From NCBI RefSeq assembly GCF_023887685.1, contig NZ_JAMWMR010000018.1, positions 80,737 to 144,736 of the forward strand: a DNA stretch of 64,000 nucleotides, given 5' to 3'. A program made the translations under genes and the position numbers. Shown one piece after another: positions 25,122 through 33,751 of the stretch (within the stretch, counting starts at the first letter, position 1; the number at the start of each line of letters is the position of its first letter). The DNA comes from Streptomyces macrolidinus. GTDB taxonomy: Bacteria > Actinomycetota > Actinomycetes > Streptomycetales > Streptomycetaceae. The notes beneath the pieces were generated by a model that was not told where the DNA came from, made no database searches, and was given only the letters and a program-made list of their open reading frames with translations.

Positions 25122-26788
25122 GACGCGGACCTCTCCAGCGCCGCCGCGACATCGATGGCCGGGTCGCCGATGGTGCGCAGCCCGAACGTGTCGACGAGCG
25201 CCGCCACCAGCCCCGGCGTGAGGTAGACGGGCAGTGACGGACCCAGGTGGATGTTGCGGAATCCGAGCGCCAGCAGGCTCAGCAGCACGGCCACCGCCTT
25301 CTGCTCGGTCCAGGACAGGGCGAGCGTCAGCGGCAGTTCGTCGAGGCCGCACTCGAACGCGCCGGCCAACGCCTGGGCGATCTTGACGGCGGAGAAGGCG
25401 TCGTTGCACTGGCCGAGGTCCAGCAGCCGGGGAATCCCGTCGATCTCGCCGAAGTCATGCCCGTTGAAACGGTACTTGGCGCAGCCGAGCGTCATCACCA
25501 CCGAGTCGTCCGGCGCCCCCAGCGCGAAGTCCCGGTAGTACTCGCGGCCGACGGTGGGGCCGTCGCAGCCGCCGACGAGGAAGAAGTGCCGGATGGCACC
25601 CTGTCGTACGGCGTCGGTGACCTTGTCCGCGACGGAGAGCAGCGCGTCGCGCCCGAACCCGACCGTGATGAACCGCTCCTCCGGCTCGTCCGCGCGGAAG
25701 CCGGGCATGGCCTGCGCGGCCTTGATCAGGGCGGAGAAGTCGCGGTCCGCCAGGTGCCGCACCCCCGGCCAGCCCACGGGCCCGGTCGTGAAGATCCGTC
25801 GGCGGTACGCGGGGTACGGCTCGATGATGCAGTTCGACGTCATCAGGATCGGGCCGGGGAACTTCGTGAACTCCCGCTGCTGGTCCTGCCAGGCCCCGCC
25901 GTAGTTGCCGACCAGGTGCGGGTACGCCTTGAGGAGCGGGTAGGCATGCGCGGGCAACATCTCGCCGTGCGTGTAGACGTTGACGCCCGTGTCCTTCGTC
26001 TGCTCCAACAGCGCGGCCAGGTCCCGCAGATCGTGCCCGCTGACCAGGATCGCCTTGCCCGCCACCGGAGTTGTCCGTACGGCCGTCGGCTGCTGAGGGC
26101 CGAACGTGCCGGTGTTGGCGGCGTCGAGCATCTCCATGACCGTCAGGTTGAGCCGCCCGAGCCCGACCGCGCGCGCGAGCAACTCCTCGGTCTCCGTGGG
26201 CTGTTCGGCCAGGTAGGCCAGCGCCTCCTCGACCCCGGCGGACACGTCGTCGTTCTGCTGCCCGAGCACGTGGGCGTGGTAGGAGTACGCACAGATGCCC
26301 TTGATCGCGTACAGGTGCAGCGAGCGCAGCCCGACGACATCGGGGCCGACCGCGCCGAGCCCCGCGTCCACCCGGTACGAGGGCGCCTGCCGCAGCAGCC
26401 CGTCCAGGTCGGCGGCGGGCTCCCACCGCGCAGGGCCGGTGAGTTGCTCGGGCTGCTGACCGCGGGCACGCGCGGCGTCCTCGTAACGGGCCCGCACCCG
26501 GTCCCGTACGGCCGCGGCCTGCTGGATCAGGGCGACGAAGCGGGTGGGGTTGAAGTTGACGTTGGTCAGGGTGGTGAAGACCGCGTAGAGGATGAAGGGC
26601 GCCGCCTCTTCGTCGGGAGCGCCCAGGGCGCGGGCCCGCGTCGCGTACTGGGCGATGCCCTTCACCGCGTGGATCAGTACGTCCTGGAGGTCGGCGGTGG
26701 CGGGATCCTTGCCGCAGTTGCCCAGCGGGCCCGCGCAGCCGAGCATCTCACCGGTACGGTCGGCCTGTTCGCACTGATAGCAGAACAT
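25118..26788 (-). CDS. hcp: Hybrid-cluster protein (hydroxylamine / NO reductase)
   Basis: A 556-residue Hcp homologue. Cys3, Cys6, Cys18 and Cys25 (FCYQC ... GC ... NCGKD) bind the N-terminal iron-sulfur cluster, and later motifs (VSGHDLRDL, NYGGAWQDQ, TSNCI, VGGCDG, LGCAKYRF) hold the ligands of the hybrid cluster. Hcp reduces hydroxylamine or nitric oxide and protects cells from nitrosative stress. It forms an operon with its reductase. The start follows AAGGAGC, and a palindromic site sits about 64 bp upstream. Confidence 0.93.
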   Translation of the reverse strand: MFCYQCEQADRTGEMLGCAGPLGNCGKDPATADLQDVLIHAVKGIAQYATRARALGAPDEEAAPFILYAVFTTLTNVNFNPTRFVALIQQAAAVRDRVRARYEDAARARGQQPEQLTGPARWEPAADLDGLLRQAPSYRVDAGLGAVGPDVVGLRSLHLYAIKGICAYSYHAHVLGQQNDDVSAGVEEALAYLAEQPTETEELLARAVGLGRLNLTVMEMLDAANTGTFGPQQPTAVRTTPVAGKAILVSGHDLRDLAALLEQTKDTGVNVYTHGEMLPAHAYPLLKAYPHLVGNYGGAWQDQQREFTKFPGPILMTSNCIIEPYPAYRRRIFTTGPVGWPGVRHLADRDFSALIKAAQAMPGFRADEPEERFITVGFGRDALLSVADKVTDAVRQGAIRHFFLVGGCDGPTVGREYYRDFALGAPDDSVVMTLGCAKYRFNGHDFGEIDGIPRLLDLGQCNDAFSAVKIAQALAGAFECGLDELPLTLALSWTEQKAVAVLLSLLALGFRNIHLGPSLPVYLTPGLVAALVDTFGLRTIGDPAIDVAAALERSAS

Positions 26789-26820
26789 CCATGCTCCTTG
26801 GCAATGAGTGGTGTCCCCGT

Positions 26821-26873
26821 GGAGCCGACGCTAGGCCGATGCCACCGCCGTCTCCTTGACGCAGATCAAGGAG
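26821..26873 (-). promoter_or_regulatory. Crp/Fnr-type operator and promoter of hcp operon
   Basis: CTCCTTGA (26852-26859) and TCAAGGAG (26866-26873) form a perfect inverted repeat with core TTGAC-N4-ATCAA, the half-site pattern of Fnr/Dnr regulators. Reading toward hcp, TAGCGT (26833-26828) could be the -10. That puts the palindrome centre near -41.5, the usual place for an activator of class II promoters. The adjacent Crp/Fnr gene has the matching E..SR recognition helix. Confidence 0.7.
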
Positions 26874-26916
26874 GGAGCAAGGTGTGCTGTGGCGTCGATC
26901 ACCGCCATCACCTCCA

Positions 26917-27627
26917 TCACCGCCATGCCAGCTTGTCCCGCAGGGCGGTCGTGTCATGGAGCACGATGCACCGGCCCCGCACGCTGATCAGGCTCTGGGC
27001 CGACAGTCCGTGCAGGACGCGGGAGAACGTCTCCGGGGTGAGGTTCAGCCGCGAGGCGAGGATCTGCTTCGACACGGGCAGCCGCACATGGTCCCGGCCC
27101 TCCTTGTCGGTGGTGGCGTCGTCGGTGGTGGCGTTGTGCAGCAGGAACCCGATGACCCGCTGCTCACCCGTCCGCAGCGAGTAGGACTCCACGTCCCGTA
27201 CGAGTCGGCGCAGCCGCACCGCCATGTTGCCGAGCATCCGGCGGGCGAACGACGGGTCCCGGTCGAGCAGTTCGAGCATCGCCCGACTGGCGACCGCCAG
27301 CATCTCCGTACCGACCAGCGCCGTCGCGGTGACGGGATAGGTGCTGCCGTCGAAGACCACCGCTTCCCCGAAGCTCTCCCCCGCCGACACGATCTCCACG
27401 ACCTTCTCCGACCCGTCGCCCGTGGACACCGAGAGCTGCATCTGCCCGCCCAGGACGAAGAAGAAGCCCCGCACGGGATCGCCCTGATGAAAGAGCACCC
27501 GCCCGCGCGCCAGCGTCACGGAGGAGCACCCGGCCGAGATCACCCCGAGCTGCTCGGAGGTGAGCCCGGCGAACAACGGCAACCGGGACAGCAGCTCCCG
27601 CGCATCCACTCCGGCCCGCGGCGACAT
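26917..27627 (-). CDS. Crp/Fnr-family transcriptional regulator
   Basis: A 236-residue regulator with an N-terminal cyclic-nucleotide-type beta barrel (LFHQGDPVRGFFFVLGGQMQL; GESFGEAVVFDGS), a dimer helix, and a C-terminal winged helix with recognition segment LTPETFSRVLHGL. The E..SR residues are those that read TTGA half-sites in Fnr relatives. It lacks the N-terminal four-cysteine set of Fnr, so it is more like Dnr/Nnr sensors of nitric oxide. It lies upstream of hcp on the same strand, and probably activates that operon through the palindrome between them. Confidence 0.85.
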   Translation of the reverse strand: MSPRAGVDARELLSRLPLFAGLTSEQLGVISAGCSSVTLARGRVLFHQGDPVRGFFFVLGGQMQLSVSTGDGSEKVVEIVSAGESFGEAVVFDGSTYPVTATALVGTEMLAVASRAMLELLDRDPSFARRMLGNMAVRLRRLVRDVESYSLRTGEQRVIGFLLHNATTDDATTDKEGRDHVRLPVSKQILASRLNLTPETFSRVLHGLSAQSLISVRGRCIVLHDTTALRDKLAWR

Positions 27628-27779
27628 GTACCCTCCAGCGCCCCATGCCCGGATACCCCAGGCCTTCCAGCCACACCCGCACCGACGCTACTGCGGGACC
27701 ACACCCCGGCCGGAAGGGCCATTGGTCCCGGGTATGCGAACGGGCCGCCTGTTGACGTGCGTTGGGCCGGACGGCCGCT

Positions 27780-27855
27780 CACGGGCGTCCCGCGGACTCA
27801 CGGGTGCCCTGCGGACTCACGGGCGTCCCGCGGACTCACGGGTGTCCCGCGGGCT
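27780..27855. repeat. Four tandem 19-bp repeats between crp and SNF2 genes
   Basis: Units start at 27780, 27799, 27818 and 27837; the first and third are identical (CACGGGCGTCCCGCGGACT) and the others differ by a few bases. The last copy encodes the C-terminal tip of the SNF2 protein. A second, 20-bp direct repeat (GCTCGCGGACCGCTGCCAGC type) lies just inside that gene. The rest of the 208-bp gap shows nothing else. Confidence 0.85.
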
Positions 27856-30040
27856 CGTCGCGGACCGCTGCCAGCCGCTCGCGGACCGCTGCCAGCCGCG
27901 CCTGCTCCTCCTCGACGATCTGGCGGGCCATCACCGTGTCCGAGACGTCGACCGCGTCCGGCGTGGACTCGGCGACCGCGCTGCGGCGTGCGTACGCGTC
28001 GAACAGGCGGGTCTTGTTCTTCAGCATCTCCACCATCCGCTCGTCCACCCCGCGGGTGGTGAGCAGCCGGTGCACCCGGACCGAACGCACCTGCCCCATG
28101 CGATGGGCCCGCGCCACCGCCTGGTGCTCGATGGTCGGTTTGATCTGCGGCTCACAGATGATCACGACCGACGCGGCCTGCATGTTGAGCCCCACCCCCG
28201 CCGCCTCGATCTGCGCCACCAGCACCGCATGACCCGGCACGGCGGCGAACTCGTCCACCAACTGCTGACGGCGCGCGGGCGGCACGCTTCCCGAGATCGG
28301 ACCGAACACCGGACCGCCACCCTTGCTCCGCGCGGCGTCCAGCGTGTCCTTCACCGCCCCGAGGACGTCCCTGAAGGCGGAGAACACCACCACCTTCAGC
28401 CCGTTCTCGGCGGCGTCCTCGACGATCTCGCGCAGCCGGTTCAGCTTGGCCGACTTCTCGGGACGGGCGTACGCGGCTCTGCGCATCGCCATGAAATTGC
28501 CGGCGCCCACGGCCTCGCGGTAAGCCTCTTCGTCCGACGGGCTGAACTCGTCCCACTCGTCCGTCTGCTGGAGCGCGGGCAGTTCGGTCAGGACGTCCTG
28601 CTGGTTGCGGCGCAGATAGACCGGGGCGACAGCCTTCCGGAAGGCCTTGGAACCGGCCACTCCGTCACGGTCACCGATGGCCTCCGCCAGATGCGGCTGG
28701 AGAATCTGCACGAGGCTGCGGAACTCGGCGACTCGGTTCTCCATGGGAGTGCCCGTCATGAAGAGAACGCGTTCGCATCGCCCGGACCATTCCGTCACGG
28801 CCCGGGAGCGACGCGTCTTCGGGTTCTTCACGTAGTGCGCCTCGTCCACGACCAGCATCCCCAGCTCGCCGCCTCCGGGCACCGGGAAGCCGCGCAGGGC
28901 GTCGAAGGTGGTCACCCCTACGCCGCCCCTGCCCTTCCAGTCCGCGAACGCTTCCTGTCTGTCGGGGCCGTGAAGAGGCATCACGCGCAGCTTGCTGCGG
29001 GCCTCGATCTCGCGTGTCCAGTTGATCAGGACGCTGGCCGGGCAGACGACCATGAAGTGGCTCTGCCCCTCGGCGGCGAGATGGGCCAGGGCGGCGATGG
29101 CCTGGATGGTCTTTCCGAGCCCCATCTCGTCGCCGAGCATCGCCTTGCGTTGCGCCAGGACGAAGCGCGCCCCGAAGGCTTGATAACCGCGTAGCGACAC
29201 CCGCCGGTGCGTGTCGTCGAGCTTCTGGTCACGGACCCGCTCGGCGACGTCGTCGGGCAGGAACCCCTCGACGGCGGCCGTGTCCGGTCTGCGGCCGGAG
29301 ATCTCCGCGAGCAGGCTGTAGTAGTCGGCGGAACGCAGCTCGAAATCGACCCAGGCCGCGGCCTCGGTCGAGGTACCGCGCAGCAGGTCCACCGAGGCCT
29401 GCGCGAGCAGCTCCGGCACACCGCCCCGCGCCGCTTCCTCGGTCAGCCCGCGGAGCTCCGCGACAGCCTCCAGCGCCCGAGTTCGTCTGGCCTTCCCCGC
29501 CAGCAGCATCCGCAGCCGCCCGGCGGCCGGCTTGGCTTCGGCGAGCAGCGGACCGAGCCGCGCCGAGAGGGCCGCGGCCGTGTCGACGGCTCGCCGCGCG
29601 TCGAGGCCCGCTTCCACCAGCACCTGCAGGGCCATGACGAGTGAGGTGGTGCGCGGCTCCGGCCGATCCACGTCGATGTGGACGGCGACGGCCTCCCGAA
29701 CGGCATCGGCTATCTGACGTGCCGCCGCGATGACCTGATCGGCGGTCCGCTCCCCCACCCCGGGAATCTGCCGCAACCGGTAGGGACCGGCATCGAGCAC
29801 CTGCCGAACCGACCGCAGCCCGCTCCGCTCGACTTCCCCGAGCCTCAGCCGCCCCTCGGTGACCTCCTTCAACCGGGTCACCGGGATGGCGTCCAGCGCC
29901 TGTTCCACCGCCGTGTCGCAGATCGGCTTCAGCGCCGCCCGAACCGCCTCGACCGCCCGCCCGTGGTCGTCGGCCACCGCCTGCGCCGCCGCGTACAGCC
30001 GCCCTCCCGCGGCAACCGCCTCCCGCTCACCGCGCCCCAT
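27836..30040 (-). CDS. SNF2-family ATPase with N-terminal helix-hairpin-helix
   Basis: A 734-residue protein. Residues 85-115 contain IPGVGERTADQVI, a helix-hairpin-helix DNA-binding motif. The C-terminal 450 residues form a SNF2 motor: DEMGLGKT at about 304, CPASVLINW, VVDEAHYVKNP, FMTGTPMEN, then VVVFSAF and the AVARAHRMGQ motif VI. SNF2 proteins remodel nucleic-acid complexes. Many bacterial ones are parts of defence islands. No methylase or nuclease partner is encoded next to it; its divergent neighbour is the AIPR gene. Confidence 0.87.
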   Translation of the reverse strand: MGRGEREAVAAGGRLYAAAQAVADDHGRAVEAVRAALKPICDTAVEQALDAIPVTRLKEVTEGRLRLGEVERSGLRSVRQVLDAGPYRLRQIPGVGERTADQVIAAARQIADAVREAVAVHIDVDRPEPRTTSLVMALQVLVEAGLDARRAVDTAAALSARLGPLLAEAKPAAGRLRMLLAGKARRTRALEAVAELRGLTEEAARGGVPELLAQASVDLLRGTSTEAAAWVDFELRSADYYSLLAEISGRRPDTAAVEGFLPDDVAERVRDQKLDDTHRRVSLRGYQAFGARFVLAQRKAMLGDEMGLGKTIQAIAALAHLAAEGQSHFMVVCPASVLINWTREIEARSKLRVMPLHGPDRQEAFADWKGRGGVGVTTFDALRGFPVPGGGELGMLVVDEAHYVKNPKTRRSRAVTEWSGRCERVLFMTGTPMENRVAEFRSLVQILQPHLAEAIGDRDGVAGSKAFRKAVAPVYLRRNQQDVLTELPALQQTDEWDEFSPSDEEAYREAVGAGNFMAMRRAAYARPEKSAKLNRLREIVEDAAENGLKVVVFSAFRDVLGAVKDTLDAARSKGGGPVFGPISGSVPPARRQQLVDEFAAVPGHAVLVAQIEAAGVGLNMQAASVVIICEPQIKPTIEHQAVARAHRMGQVRSVRVHRLLTTRGVDERMVEMLKNKTRLFDAYARRSAVAESTPDAVDVSDTVMARQIVEEEQARLAAVRERLAAVRDEPAGHP

Positions 30041-30107
30041 CCCGCCCCGGCCCCTCTCGCCACGTCAAGCTGTATCAAGTTCTGTGGACCGCCGCGGACA
30101 GTACAAC

Positions 30108-30137
30108 GGCCTGACCCGCTTGCTCGCAGGTCAGGCC
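30108..30137 (-). terminator. Hairpin downstream of decayed gene end
   Basis: GGCCTGACC (30108-30116) and GGTCAGGCC (30129-30137) pair perfectly around a 12-base loop. It follows the decayed minus-strand frame ending at 30154, and a similar hairpin follows the related remnant near 47.65 kb. No T-run is present, as is usual in streptomycete terminators. Confidence 0.55.
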
Positions 30138-30153
30138 GATTGCCCACGTCCGA

Positions 30154-30230
30154 TCAGACGTTGAAGCGGAATGTCTACTGCAGATCTCCCGCCTGCGAAG
30201 ATATCGCTTCCCCAGGAGTCATCCCAGCAC
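30154..30230 (-). pseudogene. 3' remnant of an unidentified gene ending FRFNV
   Basis: The minus-strand frame ends SSQAGDLQ, stop, TFRFNV, stop. It aligns with the end of the remnant at 47672 (FSQVAALVSMFRFNV), sharing 14 identical bases ACGTTGAAGCGGAA. An in-frame TAG six codons before the end and lack of upstream coding sequence mark it as decayed. The parent family is not recognised. Confidence 0.5.
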
Positions 30231-30425
30231 GATCCCAGCACGGGTTCCATCTCGGCTGCTCCAGCGCGTCGAGGCGCGGATCGGAGCCGATGGAGTGTCG
30301 ACTCGGACCTCAACAGCCAGAGCCCGACAGCTGCGCCGCCCTCGCCGAAAAGGCCAAGGTCTGACCATTCCCAAGGGTTACGCTGAATCTCTTGGTTCAC
30401 GGGACGACGAAGGGGCGGAACCTCC

Positions 30426-32117
30426 GTGCGCGCGCTGCATGTTCACCACGTCAAGGATTCACTCAGTCAGGACTTCAACGGCCTGATCGACTTGAGCGAC
30501 CTGGCGGGCAGTCAACGCGCCCAATCCGACACGATCTTCCTCACCAGGGCATTGGCAGCTCGCGCCGTACAGCGCTTCACAGGCTGCGCCCTCGACGAGG
30601 CCGCGGCCGCCGTGACCGACGGGTTCCATGACAACGGGATCGACGCTCTGGCCATCGACGAGGAAAACCGTCGGATCGTCATCGTCCAGTCGAAACTGGA
30701 CAGTTCGGGAAATTCTGGGCTCTCACAAGCCGACGCCCTAAAGATCCGGAACGGCTGCAGTGACCTGTTCAACATGAAGTTCGACCGCTTCTCACCCGCA
30801 CTCCAAGCGCGCCGCACAGAAATCGCTGCAGCTTTGAGTGATGCTGCGGTCACCTTCATCGTGGTTGTCGCCACTACGGGCCGAAGCGCTCTGCCAGCGG
30901 AGGCCCAGTACGTATTCGACGACTTCCTGACGGAAGCCAACGAAAATGATCCAGTGGTCACTCTAGAAGTACTTGGCCTACGAGAATTCCATTCCATGGT
31001 CGTCGAAGGAACAGCAGGACCACGGATCGAGCTGGCCGTGCCCATCGAACAGTGGGGAAAGGTCGACCTTCCTTATCAGGCGTACTACGGACTTGTTCAA
31101 GCAACAGAAATCGCCTCATGGTTCGAACAGCACGGCGATCGACTTTTCTCACAGAATCTACGCAAGTCACTCGGTAATACCGAGGTAAACGAAGGTTTGA
31201 CCCACACACTGCTCACCCAGGGTGAGAACTTCTGGTATTTCAACAATGGAATCACCGCGCTCTGCGAATCCGTCAAGAAGACGCCTCGCGGTGGCTCTAC
31301 CCACGCGTATGGGGACTTCACGATCGAGGGCGTGAGCGTGGTCAACGGGGCACAGACCGTGGCGAGCATCCACAGGGCGGCAAAGAAGGACAAGAAGCCT
31401 CTCGAAGAGGCCCGCGTGTGGGTTCGATTCATCTCACTCGAGGGATGTCCACCCGATTTCGCCACGAATGTGACCCGGGCAACAAACACGCAGAACAGTG
31501 TCGAGAGCCGCGACTTCGTCGCACTTGATCAACAGCAGGAACGCATTCGCCGGGACATGCTTCTATCACTACACAAGCAGTACTCCGTCAAACGCGGAGA
31601 AAGCGTACCCACAGCAAGTGACGGATGCACAGTCGAAGATGCAATCGTTGCGCTCGCCTGCGCCCACAACAATCCGTACTACACGGTTCTGGCAAAGAGC
31701 GCGGTTGGCCGGCTGTCCGAAAACACCGAACGAGCACCGTACACAAATCTCTTCAACAACGGGACCAGCGCGCATCGGGTGTGGCGTTGTGTTCAGGTGA
31801 TGCGTGCGGTCGAAACAGACTTGGCCGATCGTCGGAAGAAGCTCGTCGATAGGGAGTTCGCCGTGGCCGCACACGGGAACCGGATCGTGCTGCAGCTGGT
31901 GTTCAACCAACTCAGAATGGACAAAATCAACGATGCGAACTACGACTGGGATAAGGAGATCAAGCAGATTCACAAGGTAACCGGCATCGCTCTCGACCAC
32001 CTGACCGAGGCCATCGAGAGCACCTACTCGAACAACTATCTCGCGCCGCTCTTCAAGAACACCACGAAGTGCCGCGACCTGGTCACCCAGGTCGAGGCCA
32101 AGTTGGGTTCCGGCTGA
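30426..32117 (+). CDS. AIPR-family protein (abortive-infection type)
   Basis: A 563-residue protein. The N-terminal part has DNGIDALAIDEENRRIVIVQSKLD, a nuclease-like Asp then Q-x-K pattern of PD-(D/E)XK folds. The AIPR signature follows: ENFWYFNNGITALC near 267-280, VSVVNGAQTVASI, and TRATNTQNSVESRDF. AIPR proteins are linked to abortive infection and phage resistance. It stands alone here, divergent from the SNF2 gene. Base composition is lower in GC than its neighbours, a sign of transfer. The start is GTG after GGAACCTCC. Confidence 0.85.
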   Translation: MRALHVHHVKDSLSQDFNGLIDLSDLAGSQRAQSDTIFLTRALAARAVQRFTGCALDEAAAAVTDGFHDNGIDALAIDEENRRIVIVQSKLDSSGNSGLSQADALKIRNGCSDLFNMKFDRFSPALQARRTEIAAALSDAAVTFIVVVATTGRSALPAEAQYVFDDFLTEANENDPVVTLEVLGLREFHSMVVEGTAGPRIELAVPIEQWGKVDLPYQAYYGLVQATEIASWFEQHGDRLFSQNLRKSLGNTEVNEGLTHTLLTQGENFWYFNNGITALCESVKKTPRGGSTHAYGDFTIEGVSVVNGAQTVASIHRAAKKDKKPLEEARVWVRFISLEGCPPDFATNVTRATNTQNSVESRDFVALDQQQERIRRDMLLSLHKQYSVKRGESVPTASDGCTVEDAIVALACAHNNPYYTVLAKSAVGRLSENTERAPYTNLFNNGTSAHRVWRCVQVMRAVETDLADRRKKLVDREFAVAAHGNRIVLQLVFNQLRMDKINDANYDWDKEIKQIHKVTGIALDHLTEAIESTYSNNYLAPLFKNTTKCRDLVTQVEAKLGSG

Positions 32118-32583
32118 TCGGTGGCGCCCGGCAGATTGGCTCTTACTGGACGTTTCAGAATGAGGTTCGGAGGCAGGCGGAGGCATATGAGGCTGCAGGC
32201 CAGTTCGAGCAGGCCCTGATGGAGATCGGCGCGTCGTTCGTAGCGGATGCGGAGTCGTTTGAACTGAAGCAGCCAGGCGAAGGCGCGCTCGACCGCCCGA
32301 CGCACCTTGCCCAGACCGGAGCCGGTAGGCGACACCGCGTCGGGCGATCAGGGGCTTGATGCCGCGTTTCCACAGCAGGCGGCGGTACTTGTCGAAGTCG
32401 TACCCCCGGTCGGCGTACAGCCGACGGGGCTTGCGCCGAGGGCGTCCCCGCAGGCCTCGGATCGGCGGGACCGCGTCCAGCAGGGGCAGGGGCTGAGTGA
32501 CATCGTGCCGGTTGCCGCCGGTGAGTGTGACGGCGAACAGGGTTCCGTGCCGGTCGACGATCAGGTGGTGCTTTGAGGTTCCC
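32111..32583 (-). pseudogene. IS5-family transposase remnant (frameshifted)
   Basis: Minus-strand frames encode SKHHLIVDRHGTLFAVTLTG, RLYADRGYDFDKYRRLLWKR and, in another frame from about 32335, VERAFAWLLQFKRLRIRYER. Together these are the middle and end of an IS5-type DDE transposase, including the YADRGYD and late Glu regions. A frameshift splits them and the N-terminal third is missing. It abuts the AIPR stop codon. Confidence 0.85.
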
Positions 32584-32669
32584 CCGCTGTGCGGGAGGTG
32601 CTGACTAACGAGCTCGTGCACGGTAGGCAGTGGGGCGTCGAGGATGGCGGCGGGGCTCGGGTTCACACC

Positions 32670-32886
32670 TGCCGTGCCGACGTCAGGTCCGCGGTCTGCT
32701 GGTGGGACAGCAGGCCGGCGACGGCTTGGACGATGTCGCTCATGTGCTCGCGGCGGCCGAGGTGGCGGACCAGTGCCCGCCAGTTCTTCAGGTGGGCGAT
32801 GCCGTGCTCGACACGAATGCGTCGTGAGGAGTGCGCTTTGCGCTGCCGCTCGTGCGTTTCTTCGTACCAGTCCGGGGCGTTCTTCT
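32670..32886 (-). pseudogene. C-terminal fragment of a second IS5-type transposase
   Basis: Encodes KNAPDWYEETHERQRKAHSS, RIRVEHGIAHLKNWRAL and DIVQAVAGLLSHQQ, the C-terminal part of a different transposase of the IS5 superfamily. It is fused in frame to the start of an IS3 OrfA, forming a 95-codon chimeric frame from 32950. The fusion arose from nested insertions and deletions rather than selection for a protein. Confidence 0.75.
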
Positions 32887-33012
32887 TGACGAGCGCGATC
32901 GCGTCCCGCTTGAACTCCTCGGTGTACCGCTTCGAGTACTTGTTTCCCACCTGGTGCTACTTCCTCTGGAACCTCAGGTCCCAGTCTCCAGGTGTCCACG
33001 ATCAAGGGGAAG
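32887..33012 (-). pseudogene. 5' end fragment of an IS3-family element (OrfA start)
   Basis: The segment holds an insertion-sequence end around 32960-33012 and an OrfA start, MGNKYSKRYTEEFKRDAIAL, typical of the HTH protein of IS3 elements. It breaks off after about 21 codons where the second IS5-type fragment begins. The outer end lies next to the RHS remnant, so this element probably interrupted that gene. Confidence 0.7.
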
Positions 33013-33348
33013 CTTCAGTGGTGGCAGTGCCCCCTCCGGTGGGATCACGGTGGTGCGGTCACCACCGTAGATCTTCCTGGTGATGCCGAGGACGTTGCCG
33101 CCGTCGCCGTTTCCGGCGATGTCCCGGGTTTCCGTCTCCCGGCCGAGCCCGTCGTAGGTGTGCCGGATCTGGGTCTCCACGGAGAGTGCGTCGGCCGGTG
33201 CGAACAGAGCGCGGTTGGGCGCTGACTCGTCGTTGTAGTACGGCGCGAACGTCTTCGTCGTCAGGCCGCGCTCGTTGTAGAAGACGTCCGAGAGGACACG
33301 GCCGCCGTTCGGGCCCGGTTCCTGCGTCTGCCGTTCGCGCAGGCGCAA
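32999..33348 (-). pseudogene. RHS-repeat protein fragment
   Basis: The frame encodes VLSDVFYNERGLTTKTF, TQIRHTYDGLGRETETRDIA and ITRKIYGGDRTTVIPPEG, typical YD-repeat text of actinomycete RHS toxins. Both ends are missing: the downstream side joins the IS3 end and the upstream side joins an unrelated plus-strand fragment near 33348. It may once have been part of the same locus as the RHS gene at 49.6-51.5 kb, which is on the same strand. Confidence 0.75.
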
Positions 33349-33492
33349 CGACCGGTGGCCGTCTGGGACGGCAGCGCGCCCACCGGCAAGGGCGGCGGCA
33401 CCGCCGACACGGTGGCCGAGGCGCGGGCGGCGGGGCTCGCAGTCGACGTGGTGTGGCCTTCAGGAACGCGAAGGACCGGCACCCTCCGCTGA
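33316..33492 (+). pseudogene. C-terminal remnant of an unidentified protein
   Basis: In the plus frame ending at TGA 33490-33492 the text reads RPVAVWDGSAPTGKGGGTAD, then AEARAAGLAVDVVWPSG. The AVWDG ... GKGGTAD ... VVWP pattern resembles the end of Rossmann-like (SLOG/TIR-like) actinomycete proteins. The start of the gene is missing, cut at the join to the RHS fragment. Confidence 0.5.
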
Positions 33493-33751
33493 GGGCCGCG
33501 CACTCCTCTCGGGGATGTGCACGACCAGGGCGCAACCCGGTGATCGATTCCGGCCATGTCGATTCGAACTGCTCAACTGGCGGAGAAGAGAGTCAAGTTA
33601 GCGGCGACTTGACCCACGAACCTCTACGATTGACCCCACATCATGGCCGTACAGGGCGGCCGTGATGCGTCAATGAAGGCCGCGTCGGGGACGTGTATGC
33701 CTCAAGGTCACCCCCGGTGCGTAGCATTTGTGAACGTTGGATGGGGGTGTG
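33493..33751 (+). promoter_or_regulatory. Upstream region of the chaperone-TIR operon
   Basis: This 260-bp gap should contain the promoter of the eight-gene operon. TAGCAT at 33722-33727 is a plausible -10 sequence; no convincing -35 was found. GGGGG precedes the ATG at 33752. I see no operator palindrome. Confidence 0.35.

Larger units (their letters stand above)
30041..30425. other. Intergenic region with decayed gene end
   Basis: This 385-bp stretch separates the divergent SNF2 and AIPR genes. It contains a hairpin at 30108-30137 and, on the minus strand, a short gene-end remnant stopping at 30154. Beyond these I see only putative promoter space for the two genes and no intact frame. Confidence 0.5.

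Noticed and set aside
27780..27855. Tandem 19-bp repeats as a CRISPR array
   Set aside because: The repeats are directly adjacent without spacers, so this is a simple tandem repeat.
33609..33655. TTGACC pairs as -35/-10 promoter of the TIR operon
   Set aside because: The available -10-like hexamers are only 10 or 14 bp away, too close for a sigma-70-type promoter.
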